A stretch of DNA of 64,000 nt, taken from the NCBI RefSeq assembly GCF_014203095.1, contig NZ_JACHIG010000010.1, forward strand, positions 124,001 through 188,000, written 5' to 3'. The stretch is from Prosthecobacter vanneervenii. GTDB lineage: Bacteria > Verrucomicrobiota > Verrucomicrobiia > Verrucomicrobiales > Verrucomicrobiaceae. Shown in pieces: positions 55,164 through 63,903 of the stretch. Numbering within the stretch: position 1 is the stretch's first letter; each line of letters begins with the position of its first letter. The notes beneath the pieces were generated by a model, which was not told where the DNA came from, made no database searches, and saw only the letters and a list, made by a program, of their open reading frames with translations. The position numbers were made by a program, and so were the translations under genes.

Positions 55164-55859
55164 ATGACATGGCTGATCCTCATCTTAGTGGGCGTAACCC
55201 CCTTTGTGTTCTTCATCCATGGCAGACGGCTGCTGGGGAGCCAGACGCATCCGGCCGCGCTTTTCATCCTGGCATGGATGGCGGGAGCTTTTCTGCTCGA
55301 GGCCGCCGATCTGCACCATCTGTCCGTGACGGCGGTCACTTTCGTCTGGGTGCTGCTCTGCTCCGGTGTGGTGGCGGTGGTGCGGAAGCTCCGCTCCAAA
55401 GCAGGCAAGGCCGAACGCACCACCGCTGACACCCTCTCCAACAACCACATTCTACCAGATCATAGCGTCATGAAGCTTCTTCAAGAAACCGGCCTGCTCC
55501 TGCGAAACACGCTGCTGGTCACGGCGGCGGTCGTGCTGGGGTTTGTGCTCGGCGGCGCGCTGGGCGTGCCGGTGTGGCTGCAGGGGTTCTTCCTCATTCC
55601 AGCGGCGCTGCTCTTTCACTGGCTCTCCGGCGGTGGCACCTTTGCCTGGGGAAAGGTGCTGTGCTTTCTGGCCGTCCTTACAGGCTTCAACTTCGTCTTT
55701 AACGTGGCCTTCCCCCACCTGCCACATGGCCTTAGGTTTCTGACCCTGATCGTGCTGCTGATGCTGGCGCCCGTCTCCCAGATGGCAGGATGGCTGGAGC
55801 GCCGCTTTCGCAAAGCACCTCCGACGGAGGACGAAAACACCGCCAGACACGTGCGGTGA
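55164..55859 (+). CDS. hypothetical membrane protein
   Basis: The 231-residue product starts at MTWLILILV. Three hydrophobic segments in the first 80 residues are followed by a charged linker (KLRSKAGKAERTT) and then four more segments after an internal MKLLQETG. It may be two small membrane proteins fused. No family is recognised. It continues the run of same-strand genes, with 19 bases to the next. Confidence 0.6.
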   Translation: MTWLILILVGVTPFVFFIHGRRLLGSQTHPAALFILAWMAGAFLLEAADLHHLSVTAVTFVWVLLCSGVVAVVRKLRSKAGKAERTTADTLSNNHILPDHSVMKLLQETGLLLRNTLLVTAAVVLGFVLGGALGVPVWLQGFFLIPAALLFHWLSGGGTFAWGKVLCFLAVLTGFNFVFNVAFPHLPHGLRFLTLIVLLMLAPVSQMAGWLERRFRKAPPTEDENTARHVR

Positions 55860-55878
55860 GAACCACATGCTCCAAGCC

Positions 55879-56385
55879 ATGAAGCACCTCCTTTCCTCCG
55901 TAATGCTCCTGGCCCTGCTGAGCGCATGCACCTCCAGCACGCAGCGGCTTCAGAAAGAAAGGCAGGCCGCCATCGCGGCCCGTCAGTCGGGAGACTCCTA
56001 CACCTTCAAGGTATGGCCAGGAGCAGAGGTCTCTCATGTCGTGCGCTTGTCTGGGGCACCTGAGGCAGACTGCGTGCTGGGGCCGGATTTCACCGTGCAC
56101 TATTTCACCTGGCCGCAGCGCGGCTCCCTGGCTATCTACCACGGCGCTCATCCGCAGGATGAGACAGACAAGCCCACGGGAAAGCTCACGGCGCGCTTTG
56201 GCAGCAGGACTGCACGCTGGAGTCTCTTTCAGAAAGCGGAGGGCTACCGCGCCACGGCATATGTGGCCGAGCCTGAGCAGGAGCACCAGCCCAGTTATAT
56301 CTGGCACCTGATGGTGCACGGCCAGACGGAGAAGGAGGTGCGGGCCATCATCGCGCAGCTCTCCAACTTCCACGAGGTGCGGTGA
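55879..56385 (+). CDS. predicted lipoprotein
   Basis: The 168-residue product starts at MKHLLSSVM with lipobox LLSACTS. The mature part is beta-rich (YTFKVWPGAEVSHVVRL, FTVHYFTWPQRGSLAIY) and ends with a helix (KEVRAIIAQLSNFHEVR). No family is recognised. The next ORF downstream is a truncated gene. Confidence 0.66.
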   Translation: MKHLLSSVMLLALLSACTSSTQRLQKERQAAIAARQSGDSYTFKVWPGAEVSHVVRLSGAPEADCVLGPDFTVHYFTWPQRGSLAIYHGAHPQDETDKPTGKLTARFGSRTARWSLFQKAEGYRATAYVAEPEQEHQPSYIWHLMVHGQTEKEVRAIIAQLSNFHEVR

Positions 56386-56421
56386 GGTTCCTCCATCACT
56401 CCCCATCCACGCCACCCTGCC

Positions 56422-56613
56422 ATGACGACCGACGCAAGCCCTCTCTCTGAAACGGCCTTCCACAAGAAGATGGCGGTGGATCTCTTCAATGAGACCTGGA
56501 CGCTGCTGGACAAAACCGACCGCACGCCGGAGGAGGACGCGCGCATGAGCCACCTGGCCCATGCCTCGCGGCTGCACTGGGGCTTTGTGGGCACGGCGGA
56601 GCAGTGGTGCTGA
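56422..56613 (+). pseudogene. 3'-truncated conserved hypothetical gene
   Basis: The 63-codon ORF reads like the start of a longer conserved protein, with AVDLFNETWTLLDK, RTPEEDARMSHLAHASRLHW and FVGTAEQW. It then stops at once, where I would expect the chain to continue with a helical repeat region; this expectation comes from memory of the family. The sequence beyond the stop changes character and is less GC-rich. It probably marks the left edge of inserted or rearranged DNA. Confidence 0.5.
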
Positions 56614-56745
56614 GGGGGAAAAATAATGCCTGTCGCGGGTATTCCGCGAATCGAAAGTGAAGAGCATTTTGTAGTGAATGCCCGCCAAGTGAGTTGCTTG
56701 CCCTGCATTCACAGACGAGTACTCTTCAAAAAAACTTTGACTGAA

Positions 56746-57132
56746 ATGGGTGCCGACCAAACTGCAGAAATTCGTCCGGCTTTGCGTGAGCTTTTCGACG
56801 CTGTCGCCAACAACGAATCTAACGCTGATACCTTGTGCGTGACTTTCACCGTCCCGGAGCATCCGGAGATATGGGTGCAGGTCATGAATGGAACGATCAA
56901 TGCCGCTTATCCTCGATCCAGCGATCCGACAGACTTTCTCCACAGCACCAAGCTACCGGCTATTCCTGGTCTGAGGCTCGAAAGCTGGCAGGCAAATCAA
57001 TACGCCACTTGGCTATTCAGCTCATGCGGGGTCGACTCCCTTGCCGAGTTCATCGACTTGTTGTTTACGGCACTGCACTCATCCTTGGCTGATGATTACA
57101 GCATTGATGTCGTGATCGAATACCTTTCGTGA
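56746..57132 (+). CDS. orphan hypothetical protein, immunity-like
   Basis: The 128-residue product starts at MGADQTAEI; the frame is open for 40 codons upstream but without coding character. It is acidic and soluble, with no signal, and has an alpha/beta pattern (LCVTFTVPEHPEIWVQVMNG, then YATWLFSSCGVDSLAEFIDL). Its base composition is less GC-rich than the flanking genes. No family is certain; the pattern weakly recalls TY-chaperone-like or immunity proteins. No toxin gene is adjacent. Confidence 0.55.
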   Translation: MGADQTAEIRPALRELFDAVANNESNADTLCVTFTVPEHPEIWVQVMNGTINAAYPRSSDPTDFLHSTKLPAIPGLRLESWQANQYATWLFSSCGVDSLAEFIDLLFTALHSSLADDYSIDVVIEYLS

Positions 57133-57211
57133 TCTAAAACCATGGCTGAGAATGCAATTCGGTTTTCATCATGCCTGGAATATTGTGCTTTGACGCAGCA
57201 ATGTGTGGAAA

Positions 57212-57670
57212 ATGAAGTCATTCACCCAAGATCAATTTGCCCATGATGTGGTCGCTGAGGTGAGGAAGGAGTGCCGATGCTCGGTCCCCGGCTTCCAAAA
57301 GCTCATCAGCTTCAACTTCGAGGACTATGGCACTGCACCCACGCTGCTCTGGGATGCCGAGATTCTGATACATGAGATCATTCGGAATGGATTTGATGCC
57401 CTGGATGACGGCGTTCATCAGAATGGTGAATGGAAGCGCCGGTACAGATGTCCCGGCTGCGGGCGTGCATGTACGGAAAGCTACTGCGATTTCAACATCA
57501 GCAGCTACCGGTCCTTTGTGCTGTTTGATGAAGATCTCCGTGCACCCCATGCAGAGTACGTCCTCGGCTTTCGAGGTTTGGAAGCGAAGCCTTTCGACAA
57601 GATTCCCGATTTTTCGAGGGCAACGGATTTCGATGCCTACCTCGCCAGTCTGACGATCGCCGAGAGATAA
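57212..57670 (+). CDS. orphan hypothetical protein with Cys pair, immunity-like
   Basis: The 152-residue product starts at MKSFTQDQF; a GTG three codons upstream is possible. A central RCPGCGRACTESYC segment supplies four cysteines that might bind zinc. The rest is alpha/beta with a C-terminal FSRATDFDAYLASLTI. No family is recognised. It is separated from its neighbours by short AT-richer gaps and lies in the same orphan island as 56746-57132 and 58082-59087. Confidence 0.58.
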   Translation: MKSFTQDQFAHDVVAEVRKECRCSVPGFQKLISFNFEDYGTAPTLLWDAEILIHEIIRNGFDALDDGVHQNGEWKRRYRCPGCGRACTESYCDFNISSYRSFVLFDEDLRAPHAEYVLGFRGLEAKPFDKIPDFSRATDFDAYLASLTIAER

Positions 57671-57705
57671 GTCGCCAGGTAGCCTGCAAACGCGGCCCAC
57701 CTTGA

Positions 57706-57999
57706 GGCTCGGATTCTAAACGGCTTTGGGTTGTCGCAGGCAGCCTGTTTTGGGCGCGTGAAGCCACCGCTACCGACCAAGTCAGCGATCAAGTCACCGA
57801 CCAAGTCAAAGCCCTGCTCAAGTGTGTGGGGACCAAGCCTGTCAGTGCGCTGGAGTGCATGAAAAAGCTGGGTCTCTCCCATCGGCCCACCTTCCGCCAA
57901 AACTACCTCCAGCCCGCGCTGGACGCCGGGCTGATCGAACGCACGCTGCCGGACAAGCCGAACAGCCGCCTGCAGAAGTACCGGCGGAGCGGGGGGTGA
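57706..57999 (+). pseudogene. 3' fragment of a Fic- or RecG-like ATP-binding regulator gene
   Basis: There is no start codon for this frame. It encodes three tandem DQV[ST]-type units (12-base repeat, 57775-57810) and then VKALLKCVG, RPTFRQNYLQPAL and DAGLIERTLPDKPNSRLQKY. This C-terminal winged-helix module with a preceding TxQV repeat linker is typical of the ends of RecG-like/AlbA-type ATP-binding proteins and some Fic proteins. The stop is at 57997-57999. The 5' part of the gene is missing. Confidence 0.65.
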
Positions 58000-58081
58000 G
58001 GGGTAGGTGGCCTGTTTCTGCGCTTTCAGCGTTTCTGAATAATGTCTGGCATGAATGGCTATCCACCCATACTGAGAAACC

Positions 58082-58516
58082 ATGTGGCGCGACCTCCTTC
58101 AGAACCTGAGTGAAGACCTCACATTCCACCCGCCGGCATCCGCTGAAGAGATTGCCCGGATCGCCGCTGAGCTGGGGATCGACCTGCCGGTTGAGCTTCA
58201 CAGCATTCTCAGTGAATCGAACGGCATTGGAGGCAAATATGGTCTCGGTTTGCTATGGGAAGGAACGCGCATCCTCGAGGACAACCAGCGCTTTCGGAAC
58301 TCATCCGAATTCCCCGATCTCTACATGCCTTTCGACCATCTGCTGTTTTTCGGAGACGCTGGAAATGGAGATCAATTTGCCTTCACGATTCTCCGGGGTG
58401 GCGTGATCCGGCCCGACATCTTTGTCTGGAACCACGAGGACGACAGCAGGTCATGGATAGCCCCTTCACTGAAGACCTTTTACGAGTGGTGGCTGACTGG
58501 GAAGATCAGCGTGTGA
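58082..58516 (+). CDS. SMI1/KNR4 (SUKH) family protein, probable immunity protein
   Basis: The 144-residue protein shows the SUKH pattern: an opening helix with PASAEEIARIAAELGIDLPVE, then LHSILSESNGIGG, a central FDHLLFFGDAGNGDQFAF and a closing VWNHEDDSRSWIAPSLKTFYEWW. SUKH proteins are frequent immunity proteins against polymorphic and contact-dependent toxins. No toxin, RHS or secretion gene is present in the window. The next gene starts 40 bases after its stop. Confidence 0.87.
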   Translation: MWRDLLQNLSEDLTFHPPASAEEIARIAAELGIDLPVELHSILSESNGIGGKYGLGLLWEGTRILEDNQRFRNSSEFPDLYMPFDHLLFFGDAGNGDQFAFTILRGGVIRPDIFVWNHEDDSRSWIAPSLKTFYEWWLTGKISV

Positions 58517-58556
58517 ATCACCAAGCCATTTGGGCAACGACCGGCGCATTTTTTCC

Positions 58557-59087
58557 ATGACTCAAATCGCTGACGAACACATGCGTGCCATGCGGTATGC
58601 AGATGCGCTTGCCGCTTATCAGGCGGCATGGGTGCAGCTGCAGGATCAGCTCGATGAGAAGCAGCAAGTCTGGCTGCTTCTCTCCATAGCCAATGCCGCT
58701 GTGCGTCTCGGTGACTTTGAAGAGGCCTTCGAGGCCCTGCTGGTCTTGCCGGAACACTATGCTGATTCCGGGATCGTGGTGGGCAATCCGCTTTTCCATC
58801 TGCTGGTCGGTTTGAGCTTCCACGGCCTGAAAGAGGATCCCGATGGAGAGACGGACAACTTTGCCCGTGCGCTCATCTGCGGAGGACCAGGGATTTTCTT
58901 TGGAGAGCATCCATCGCATTTGGAACGCATGAAGCAGCTCCTCCGCCCGCCTGCAGAGTTGGGAACCTGGACGGGATATGAAGGCTGTTCGAGAGACCTG
59001 CTGAATCAAGCCACTGGATACCTTCTCGGACTCATCACCGAGAAGATCGGTGCTGCACCGCCCTATGCCCCACCAAGCGGCACGTAG
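58557..59087 (+). CDS. helical-repeat (TPR-like) protein, immunity-like
   Basis: The 176-residue product starts at MTQIADEHM; a TTG nine codons upstream is possible. Helical hairpins (MRYADALAAYQAAW, WLLLSIANAAVRLGDFEEAF) resemble TPR units. The later RALICGGPGIFFGEHPSHLERM recalls TPR-type proteins often placed beside polymorphic-toxin immunity genes. It is likely cotranscribed with the SUKH gene. Its last 25 bases overlap the convergent antitoxin-like gene. Confidence 0.68.
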   Translation: MTQIADEHMRAMRYADALAAYQAAWVQLQDQLDEKQQVWLLLSIANAAVRLGDFEEAFEALLVLPEHYADSGIVVGNPLFHLLVGLSFHGLKEDPDGETDNFARALICGGPGIFFGEHPSHLERMKQLLRPPAELGTWTGYEGCSRDLLNQATGYLLGLITEKIGAAPPYAPPSGT

Positions 59088-59263
59088 CTGCATCCCGCAT
59101 ACGAAAGACCAGCACGGCGCGCAGCTAGCCTGGAGCGGACGCGGGCAATGGCTTCATCTGCGGAAACAAGCTTCACTCTTCCTTCCTGAATCTCCTTCAC
59201 ACGGGCATCGATTTCCGCTTCCCACTCGGTTTTACCCGAGGTCTCGTCGTCGTGCTCGCTCAT
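59063..59263 (-). CDS. antitoxin-like small protein (addiction module component type)
   Basis: The 66-residue product starts at MSEHDDETS. The core EWEAEIDARVKEIQEGRVKL followed by SADEAIARVRSRLAAR resembles the putative addiction module component family (TIGR02574-like). A short extra tail ends the protein. No RelE/ParE toxin follows; instead the 3' end overlaps the convergent gene at 58557. It starts five bases after the stop of the sialidase-like gene. Confidence 0.62.
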   Translation of the reverse strand: MSEHDDETSGKTEWEAEIDARVKEIQEGRVKLVSADEAIARVRSRLAARRAGLSYAGCSYVPLGGA

Positions 59264-59268
59264 GGCGT

Positions 59269-60273
59269 TTACTTCACCCGCACCTGCGCATAATAGATCG
59301 CCGCTTTCCCTTCGTGGCTGCTGTAGTACGTCACGTGGAGGATGTCGTCGTGCCAGTAGAGGCCGGGGAAGGAGCAGTCGCCGCCGCTGGGGAGTTCGAG
59401 GATGGGGGTGAGGCTGGTGGGCGTCATGGCAAAGAGGACGGTGTGGGGTCCGGGGGTTTTGCCAAAGCCGCGGGAGGCGGCGATGAGCTTGCCATCGGGC
59501 AGCTCGATGAAGTTGGGGCCGCCGAGGGGGAGGCCGGTGGCGGCAAAGGTCCAGTCGCGGTAGGGGGCCTTGGCGGTGCCGATCACGCCTTTGCGGTCGG
59601 CACCCTGGCGGGACACGAGGGCCAGTGCGGTGCCGTCTTTGAGAAAGCGGATGGTGGTTTCTCCGGGCTGGCCGGGCACCTGCATGATGGAGGAGAGCTG
59701 CCAAACGCTGCCGTCGCTGCTGGCGTAGGTCTTGAGTGACCACTCCTTTTCAGGGGCGGGGCCGCCGGAGCTGGGGTGGATGTTGAAGCTGGCGCCGTAG
59801 AAGCGCTTGTCGGCCGGATTCACGGCCACGCGCCAGAGCCAGTCGCCTTTGGCCAGGAGCTTTTGCAGCGGGGTCCACACTTTGCCGTCCATGCTGGTGG
59901 CGTAGCGGGGCTGGCGGCCCAGCGTGGGGGAGACGCCCTCGCACAGGAGGTAGAGGCGCTTTTCGTCGGGGGTGATGATGAGCTTGGGATCGCGCAGGTC
60001 GGTGCCGGGCTCGTTCAGCGTCACCTGCTCCACCCAGGTCTTGCCGCTGGCGGAGACGAGCACGCGGATGGTGCCATCGCCCTTCGTGGCGGAGTCGGCC
60101 TCGCGGAAGCAGCAGTAGAAGAGGTTCTGAAAGCGCGTCAGGTCGGTGAAGGCATTGTGCGGGGCCTTGTCCCAGATTTTTTCCACGGAGACCAGCTCGG
60201 CCGTGGGTGCCTGCGCATGCAGGAGGCTGGCGGAGAGCAAAACGACGAGGGCGGAGAGGATGGAGCGGCGCAT
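59269..60273 (-). CDS. exported sialidase-like beta-propeller protein
   Basis: The 334-residue product starts at MRRSILSAL with a Sec signal peptide (cleavage near LLHA-QA). An in-frame ATG 26 codons upstream lies near the 40-bp repeat and lacks signal features. Asp-box-like and BNR-like blades are visible, for example VLVSASGKTWVEQ, YATSMDGKVWTPL and YASSDGSVWQLS. The fold is that of exo-sialidases, but the catalytic Arg triad and Tyr/Glu pair could not be confirmed. It is probably a periplasmic glycan-acting or glycan-binding protein. Confidence 0.75.
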   Translation of the reverse strand: MRRSILSALVVLLSASLLHAQAPTAELVSVEKIWDKAPHNAFTDLTRFQNLFYCCFREADSATKGDGTIRVLVSASGKTWVEQVTLNEPGTDLRDPKLIITPDEKRLYLLCEGVSPTLGRQPRYATSMDGKVWTPLQKLLAKGDWLWRVAVNPADKRFYGASFNIHPSSGGPAPEKEWSLKTYASSDGSVWQLSSIMQVPGQPGETTIRFLKDGTALALVSRQGADRKGVIGTAKAPYRDWTFAATGLPLGGPNFIELPDGKLIAASRGFGKTPGPHTVLFAMTPTSLTPILELPSGGDCSFPGLYWHDDILHVTYYSSHEGKAAIYYAQVRVK

Positions 60274-60295
60274 GATGCAGAATCGTAAGCAGAAG

Positions 60296-60335
60296 CCGCA
60301 GCTTTTCATCGTTTCTTTGGCCGGGTGACAAAGAA
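60296..60335 (+). repeat. 40-bp direct repeat, copy 1
   Basis: This is identical over 40 bases to 63904-63943. It begins CCGCAGCTTTTCATCG and ends GTGACAAAGAA, with a short internal inverted repeat (TTCTTTG/CAAAGAA). It lies between the sialidase-like gene and the large lipoprotein gene. Confidence 0.92.
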
Positions 60336-60340
60336 GTACC

Positions 60341-62599
60341 TCAGATCTCATTCCAGCGACAGGTCAAAGCTCCATTCCAGCGGGGGAAACCAGCGCATCT
60401 GATCCGCCTCCTGGGCCAGGGGATGGAGGGGTTGCGGTTCACCAGGGCTTTGTAAAAGCGGTCGGCGGACTTGGGGGCATTGGTTTTGAGCCAGATGCCG
60501 GCGGTGGCCAGGACGTGGGCGGTCTGCTCGCTGTCATCCGGCAGCAGCCGTGCGGACTGCCAGGCGAGATCGGCGGCGAGGTAGCGGTAGTGAAAGCGCC
60601 GGTCAATCCGTGGGCCGTAATGGCGTGCGCACCAGATCTCGTCCGCCGTGGCGGGGAGTACGGGTGTGTAGCGAAGGGTCTCCGTGCGTGTCTCAGGCGT
60701 GGGATCCCAATCATAGCGCCATAGTGCAGTCTTGCGCCTTTCGTGGAAGGGGTAATGGCGGAAGACGCCGCCGCAGCTCGTGTAGTCTGGAGCGTCTTCG
60801 TAGCCAAACAATTCCATGCCCAGCCTGCGTTCGATCTGCGCGGCGGTCCACAGGGCCTCTCCGCGTTCTTTGGAAGAGAGGCGGGTGTCCTTGGAGCGGC
60901 GGCGTTCGGCATCAAAGCGCCGCAGCGCGCGCTCGAGGTCTGCAGGCAGCAGTTTGCAGGCTTCCTGGATCAGGCCTTCACGGGCCAGACGGCGCGCCAC
61001 GAGGTAGGTGAAGCGGTCTAGCTCAGGCTTGTCTGACCACCCGCCGTACTTGGCTTCGAGATAGCCGATGCTCAGCGGCTGGGTGAGGGGCTTGGCATCG
61101 GGCACGGTCATCTTTTGCAGGCGTGGGAGCTTGCCGGCATGTGAGAGAGCCAGTAGCTCCTCCACGGAGAGCAGGCGCTCGGCCACATAGGCTGTGTCAC
61201 GCCAGTAGTCGGTGCGCAGAAAGGTCTGCAGGGCCCCGGCAAAGTCATTGCGCGCCACCTGGGCCACGGCGCAGTCCGCCAGGAGCATGTGCGTGCGCAC
61301 GGCGGAGTAGTTGGTGGTGGTCAGCGGATACCATTCGTTCCCCACCTCCGACTCATACCCGCTGCGTGCGGAGGGCTCGGGCGTGGGCAGTTTTGCGGCC
61401 ATGCGGCTCAGGTGCTGCCGGGCCTCGCGGCGGCTGCCACGCATGGCGGCCAGCTTGCCACGCAGCGCCAGGGCATTGGTGTCATCTGCCGGGGCCAGCG
61501 CCAGCCAGCGGCGGGCATCGTCAAAGCGTGCGGCATTGTAGCAGATCCACGCCAGCATCACGGTCTCCTGCTGGTCTTTGACGCCGGCGTCTTCAAAGGA
61601 CTTCAGCCAGCGTGGCAGGTTCTCATCCTCCACAGAGCTGCCTGCCTGTCCCTGCTCCCAGCCGTTGAGAGACCCCATGTGCTCAATGAGCTGCAGCATC
61701 TGCACCCGGCGCAGGAAGGGATCTGCCACCACCACGCGCGCAAAGTCCGCGCTCCAGTCCATGAGCACACGCCGGTCCTTCCTGAGCATGGTCTCGGCGC
61801 GGCTGAGGCCCAGCGGTGCGCGCAGCATGGCGGCGCGCTTCCACTCGGCGGCGGAGACCTCCTGCTTTTCCGCATAGTCGCTGCTGGCCCTGCCGAGGAT
61901 GTAGGTGGCCTCGATGCCCAGGTGCAGGCAATCTTTGAATCCTGCGGCTGCGAGCTTCCGCGTCTCGCTGAGCCAGCGCCCCTGCTCCTCCTCCGGCGCA
62001 GTGCGGAAGAGCATCCACGCGGACCAGGTGCTGCGGTGCTGCCTTTTCTCAGCAGGCAGCGCCAGCACCTGCAGCCAGAGAGCACGTGCGGCCTTGAAAG
62101 GATCAGGAGAGATCCGCCCGTCGGCCTCAATCCGCTCCGCCGCACCCTGAAGGTACAGGCGCATGTCTTCCGGCAGCGGGGCGATGATTTCCTCAAACTC
62201 CTGCTTTTTGTTGGTCCACGCAGGCACGTTCAGGGCATCTGCCGCCTTCATGTTCTGGGCCGATTGGTCGCCTTCATCCAGCATCACACGCCGCAGCTCA
62301 CGGTAGCGCTCGAGCCAGCCTGCGGGAAAAGACTGAGTGGCCGTGATCTCTTTGATCTCGGCCATTTCCAGATCCAGCGTGTAGGCGGGGGTGCCTTTCT
62401 CATGCGCCAGATGAGCGTCTGCGGGCACGGCCAACTGCAGCAGCTCGCTCTGAAAATGGAACAGCGGCGGCCGCAGAATGACGCGCGGCTGGTCCAGGGC
62501 ATTGTCAGGAAAAAAGGGGCCGCAGGCGATGACCGTGACAGCTCCCAGCATGGCGGAGGTGCAAAGCCAGCGGCGGCTGGAATGACGGCGCAGAGTCAT
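60341..62599 (-). CDS. large predicted lipoprotein with helical repeats, probable frameshift near 3' end
   Basis: The 752-residue product starts at MTLRRHSSR; the signal ends in a lipobox-like VIACGPF. The body is a long array of helical hairpins resembling TPR or Sel1 repeats, with Trp- and Arg-rich stretches. At the run of four G (60428-60431, plus strand), the frame seems to lack one base. With one base added, the tail reads HPLAQEADQMRWFPPLEW and ends at 60348-60350, looking more natural than the basic tail in the printed frame. It is in an operon after the DUF3142 gene (41-base gap). Function unknown. Confidence 0.72.
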   Translation of the reverse strand: MTLRRHSSRRWLCTSAMLGAVTVIACGPFFPDNALDQPRVILRPPLFHFQSELLQLAVPADAHLAHEKGTPAYTLDLEMAEIKEITATQSFPAGWLERYRELRRVMLDEGDQSAQNMKAADALNVPAWTNKKQEFEEIIAPLPEDMRLYLQGAAERIEADGRISPDPFKAARALWLQVLALPAEKRQHRSTWSAWMLFRTAPEEEQGRWLSETRKLAAAGFKDCLHLGIEATYILGRASSDYAEKQEVSAAEWKRAAMLRAPLGLSRAETMLRKDRRVLMDWSADFARVVVADPFLRRVQMLQLIEHMGSLNGWEQGQAGSSVEDENLPRWLKSFEDAGVKDQQETVMLAWICYNAARFDDARRWLALAPADDTNALALRGKLAAMRGSRREARQHLSRMAAKLPTPEPSARSGYESEVGNEWYPLTTTNYSAVRTHMLLADCAVAQVARNDFAGALQTFLRTDYWRDTAYVAERLLSVEELLALSHAGKLPRLQKMTVPDAKPLTQPLSIGYLEAKYGGWSDKPELDRFTYLVARRLAREGLIQEACKLLPADLERALRRFDAERRRSKDTRLSSKERGEALWTAAQIERRLGMELFGYEDAPDYTSCGGVFRHYPFHERRKTALWRYDWDPTPETRTETLRYTPVLPATADEIWCARHYGPRIDRRFHYRYLAADLAWQSARLLPDDSEQTAHVLATAGIWLKTNAPKSADRFYKALVNRNPSIPWPRRRIRCAGFPRWNGALTCRWNEI

Positions 62600-62640
62600 G
62601 CGTGCATTGTAACCCAACGGTATATAATGCGATGAAATTC

Positions 62641-63882
62641 TTAGCGAATCAGACGAATATGCTGCCCTGCCGTCTGCCCTTCTGGCAGTCGCAGCCACCC
62701 GGCGGTGATCTGCTGTCCGGAGCGCAACCGCGCAAAGTAGGAGGGATGTGCCAGCCGCAGCGTCAGGTGCCCCGGTGCCTGCTGCTGCACCACGTAGCCG
62801 CGCAGGCCGTCACTGGCTTCTGCCGCAGCGCCCGTCCACGAGACCTGCACCTCGCGCGGCAGGTCATCCGGTGCCTCGCCCTTCTGCAGCAGGATGATTT
62901 CATGATGCCCCTCGGGCGTGAGTCTGGCGGCTGCCTCCCACCCGCGCTGGAGCGTGTCTCCGCGCGCCACTCTCTCCAGCAGGCCGGGGGGCCAGTTCAG
63001 GCGGTCGCTGCTCACAGGCAGGCGGTACCAGATGACAGACTGCATGAGCCCCGGGGCATGCGCACGCCAGTCTGCCATGAGCGCGGAGAGGGCATAGGCG
63101 TCTGAATCCAGCACGGCATAGTGCCGCGCGCCGACCGCAAATCCTGCGGGCAGGTCTTCGCCGTGGATGTCGCGTATCTGGCCGCCGTCATCAAACTCCA
63201 CGATGCATGAGTAGGTGGGCAGCGCCACGCGGAAGGGCACCCCCATCGCCACCGCACGCCGCACGGCCTCACGGGTTTCCTTCATGTCCATCAGGCCGAT
63301 GACGCCGCCCTGCCGTGGCAGGTGCAGGGAGTGCACCTGCAGCACATAGCCCGGAGCGCGTTTCAAAAGATCGCGCGCGGCATCCTGCCTCAGCCACGCA
63401 GGCAGCGCGGTGATGCACAGCGGCACGTCTGTCTGCAGCACGCCCAGCAGCCGTGCATACTCGGGCAGGCGGGATTCGGCGCAGTCGTAGTCCAGCTGCA
63501 GCTCCGTCAGGCGCACGCCCTCGGTCTTGAAGCGGGCCACGGTGTCCGTGCACAGGCGCTGCAGCTCCTGGGTCAGCGCGTCGTTCCATCCGCCTTTTCC
63601 CACGGAGGCATGCACCCGCAGCACCGCCCCCACGTTCATACCAGATTCTGCCAGCACCTGACAGTCCGGGGCGATGACGGTGGTCTCGGGCTTTCCCTTC
63701 CGCATGCTCAGCTCGGCCGCGAGCACATGCATGGCATCCCATCGGGCGCTGCGCACTGCCGCAGAGACCTCGGGCTTCCAGCTCCGCTGCCACACATACA
63801 CCTGAGATGGCAGAGGTGCCTGCCGCGCCTCCTCACGGCCGCAGCCTGCCAGCATGGCGATGAGGAGCAGCAAGGGGCGCAT
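62641..63882 (-). CDS. DUF3142 family lipoprotein
   Basis: The 413-residue product starts at MRPLLLLIA with lipobox LAGCG. The domain has VYVWQRSW near the start, LQLDYDCAESRLPEYARLL, VPLCITALPAWL and a later LMDMKETREAV, as in DUF3142 proteins. These have a TIM-barrel-like plan resembling glycoside hydrolases; the function is unknown. It is the first gene of a two-gene unit with the large lipoprotein, and both lie within the segment bracketed by the 40-bp repeats. Confidence 0.78.
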   Translation of the reverse strand: MRPLLLLIAMLAGCGREEARQAPLPSQVYVWQRSWKPEVSAAVRSARWDAMHVLAAELSMRKGKPETTVIAPDCQVLAESGMNVGAVLRVHASVGKGGWNDALTQELQRLCTDTVARFKTEGVRLTELQLDYDCAESRLPEYARLLGVLQTDVPLCITALPAWLRQDAARDLLKRAPGYVLQVHSLHLPRQGGVIGLMDMKETREAVRRAVAMGVPFRVALPTYSCIVEFDDGGQIRDIHGEDLPAGFAVGARHYAVLDSDAYALSALMADWRAHAPGLMQSVIWYRLPVSSDRLNWPPGLLERVARGDTLQRGWEAAARLTPEGHHEIILLQKGEAPDDLPREVQVSWTGAAAEASDGLRGYVVQQQAPGHLTLRLAHPSYFARLRSGQQITAGWLRLPEGQTAGQHIRLIR

Positions 63883-63903
63883 AAGGTGGTTATACTCAAA
63901 CGC

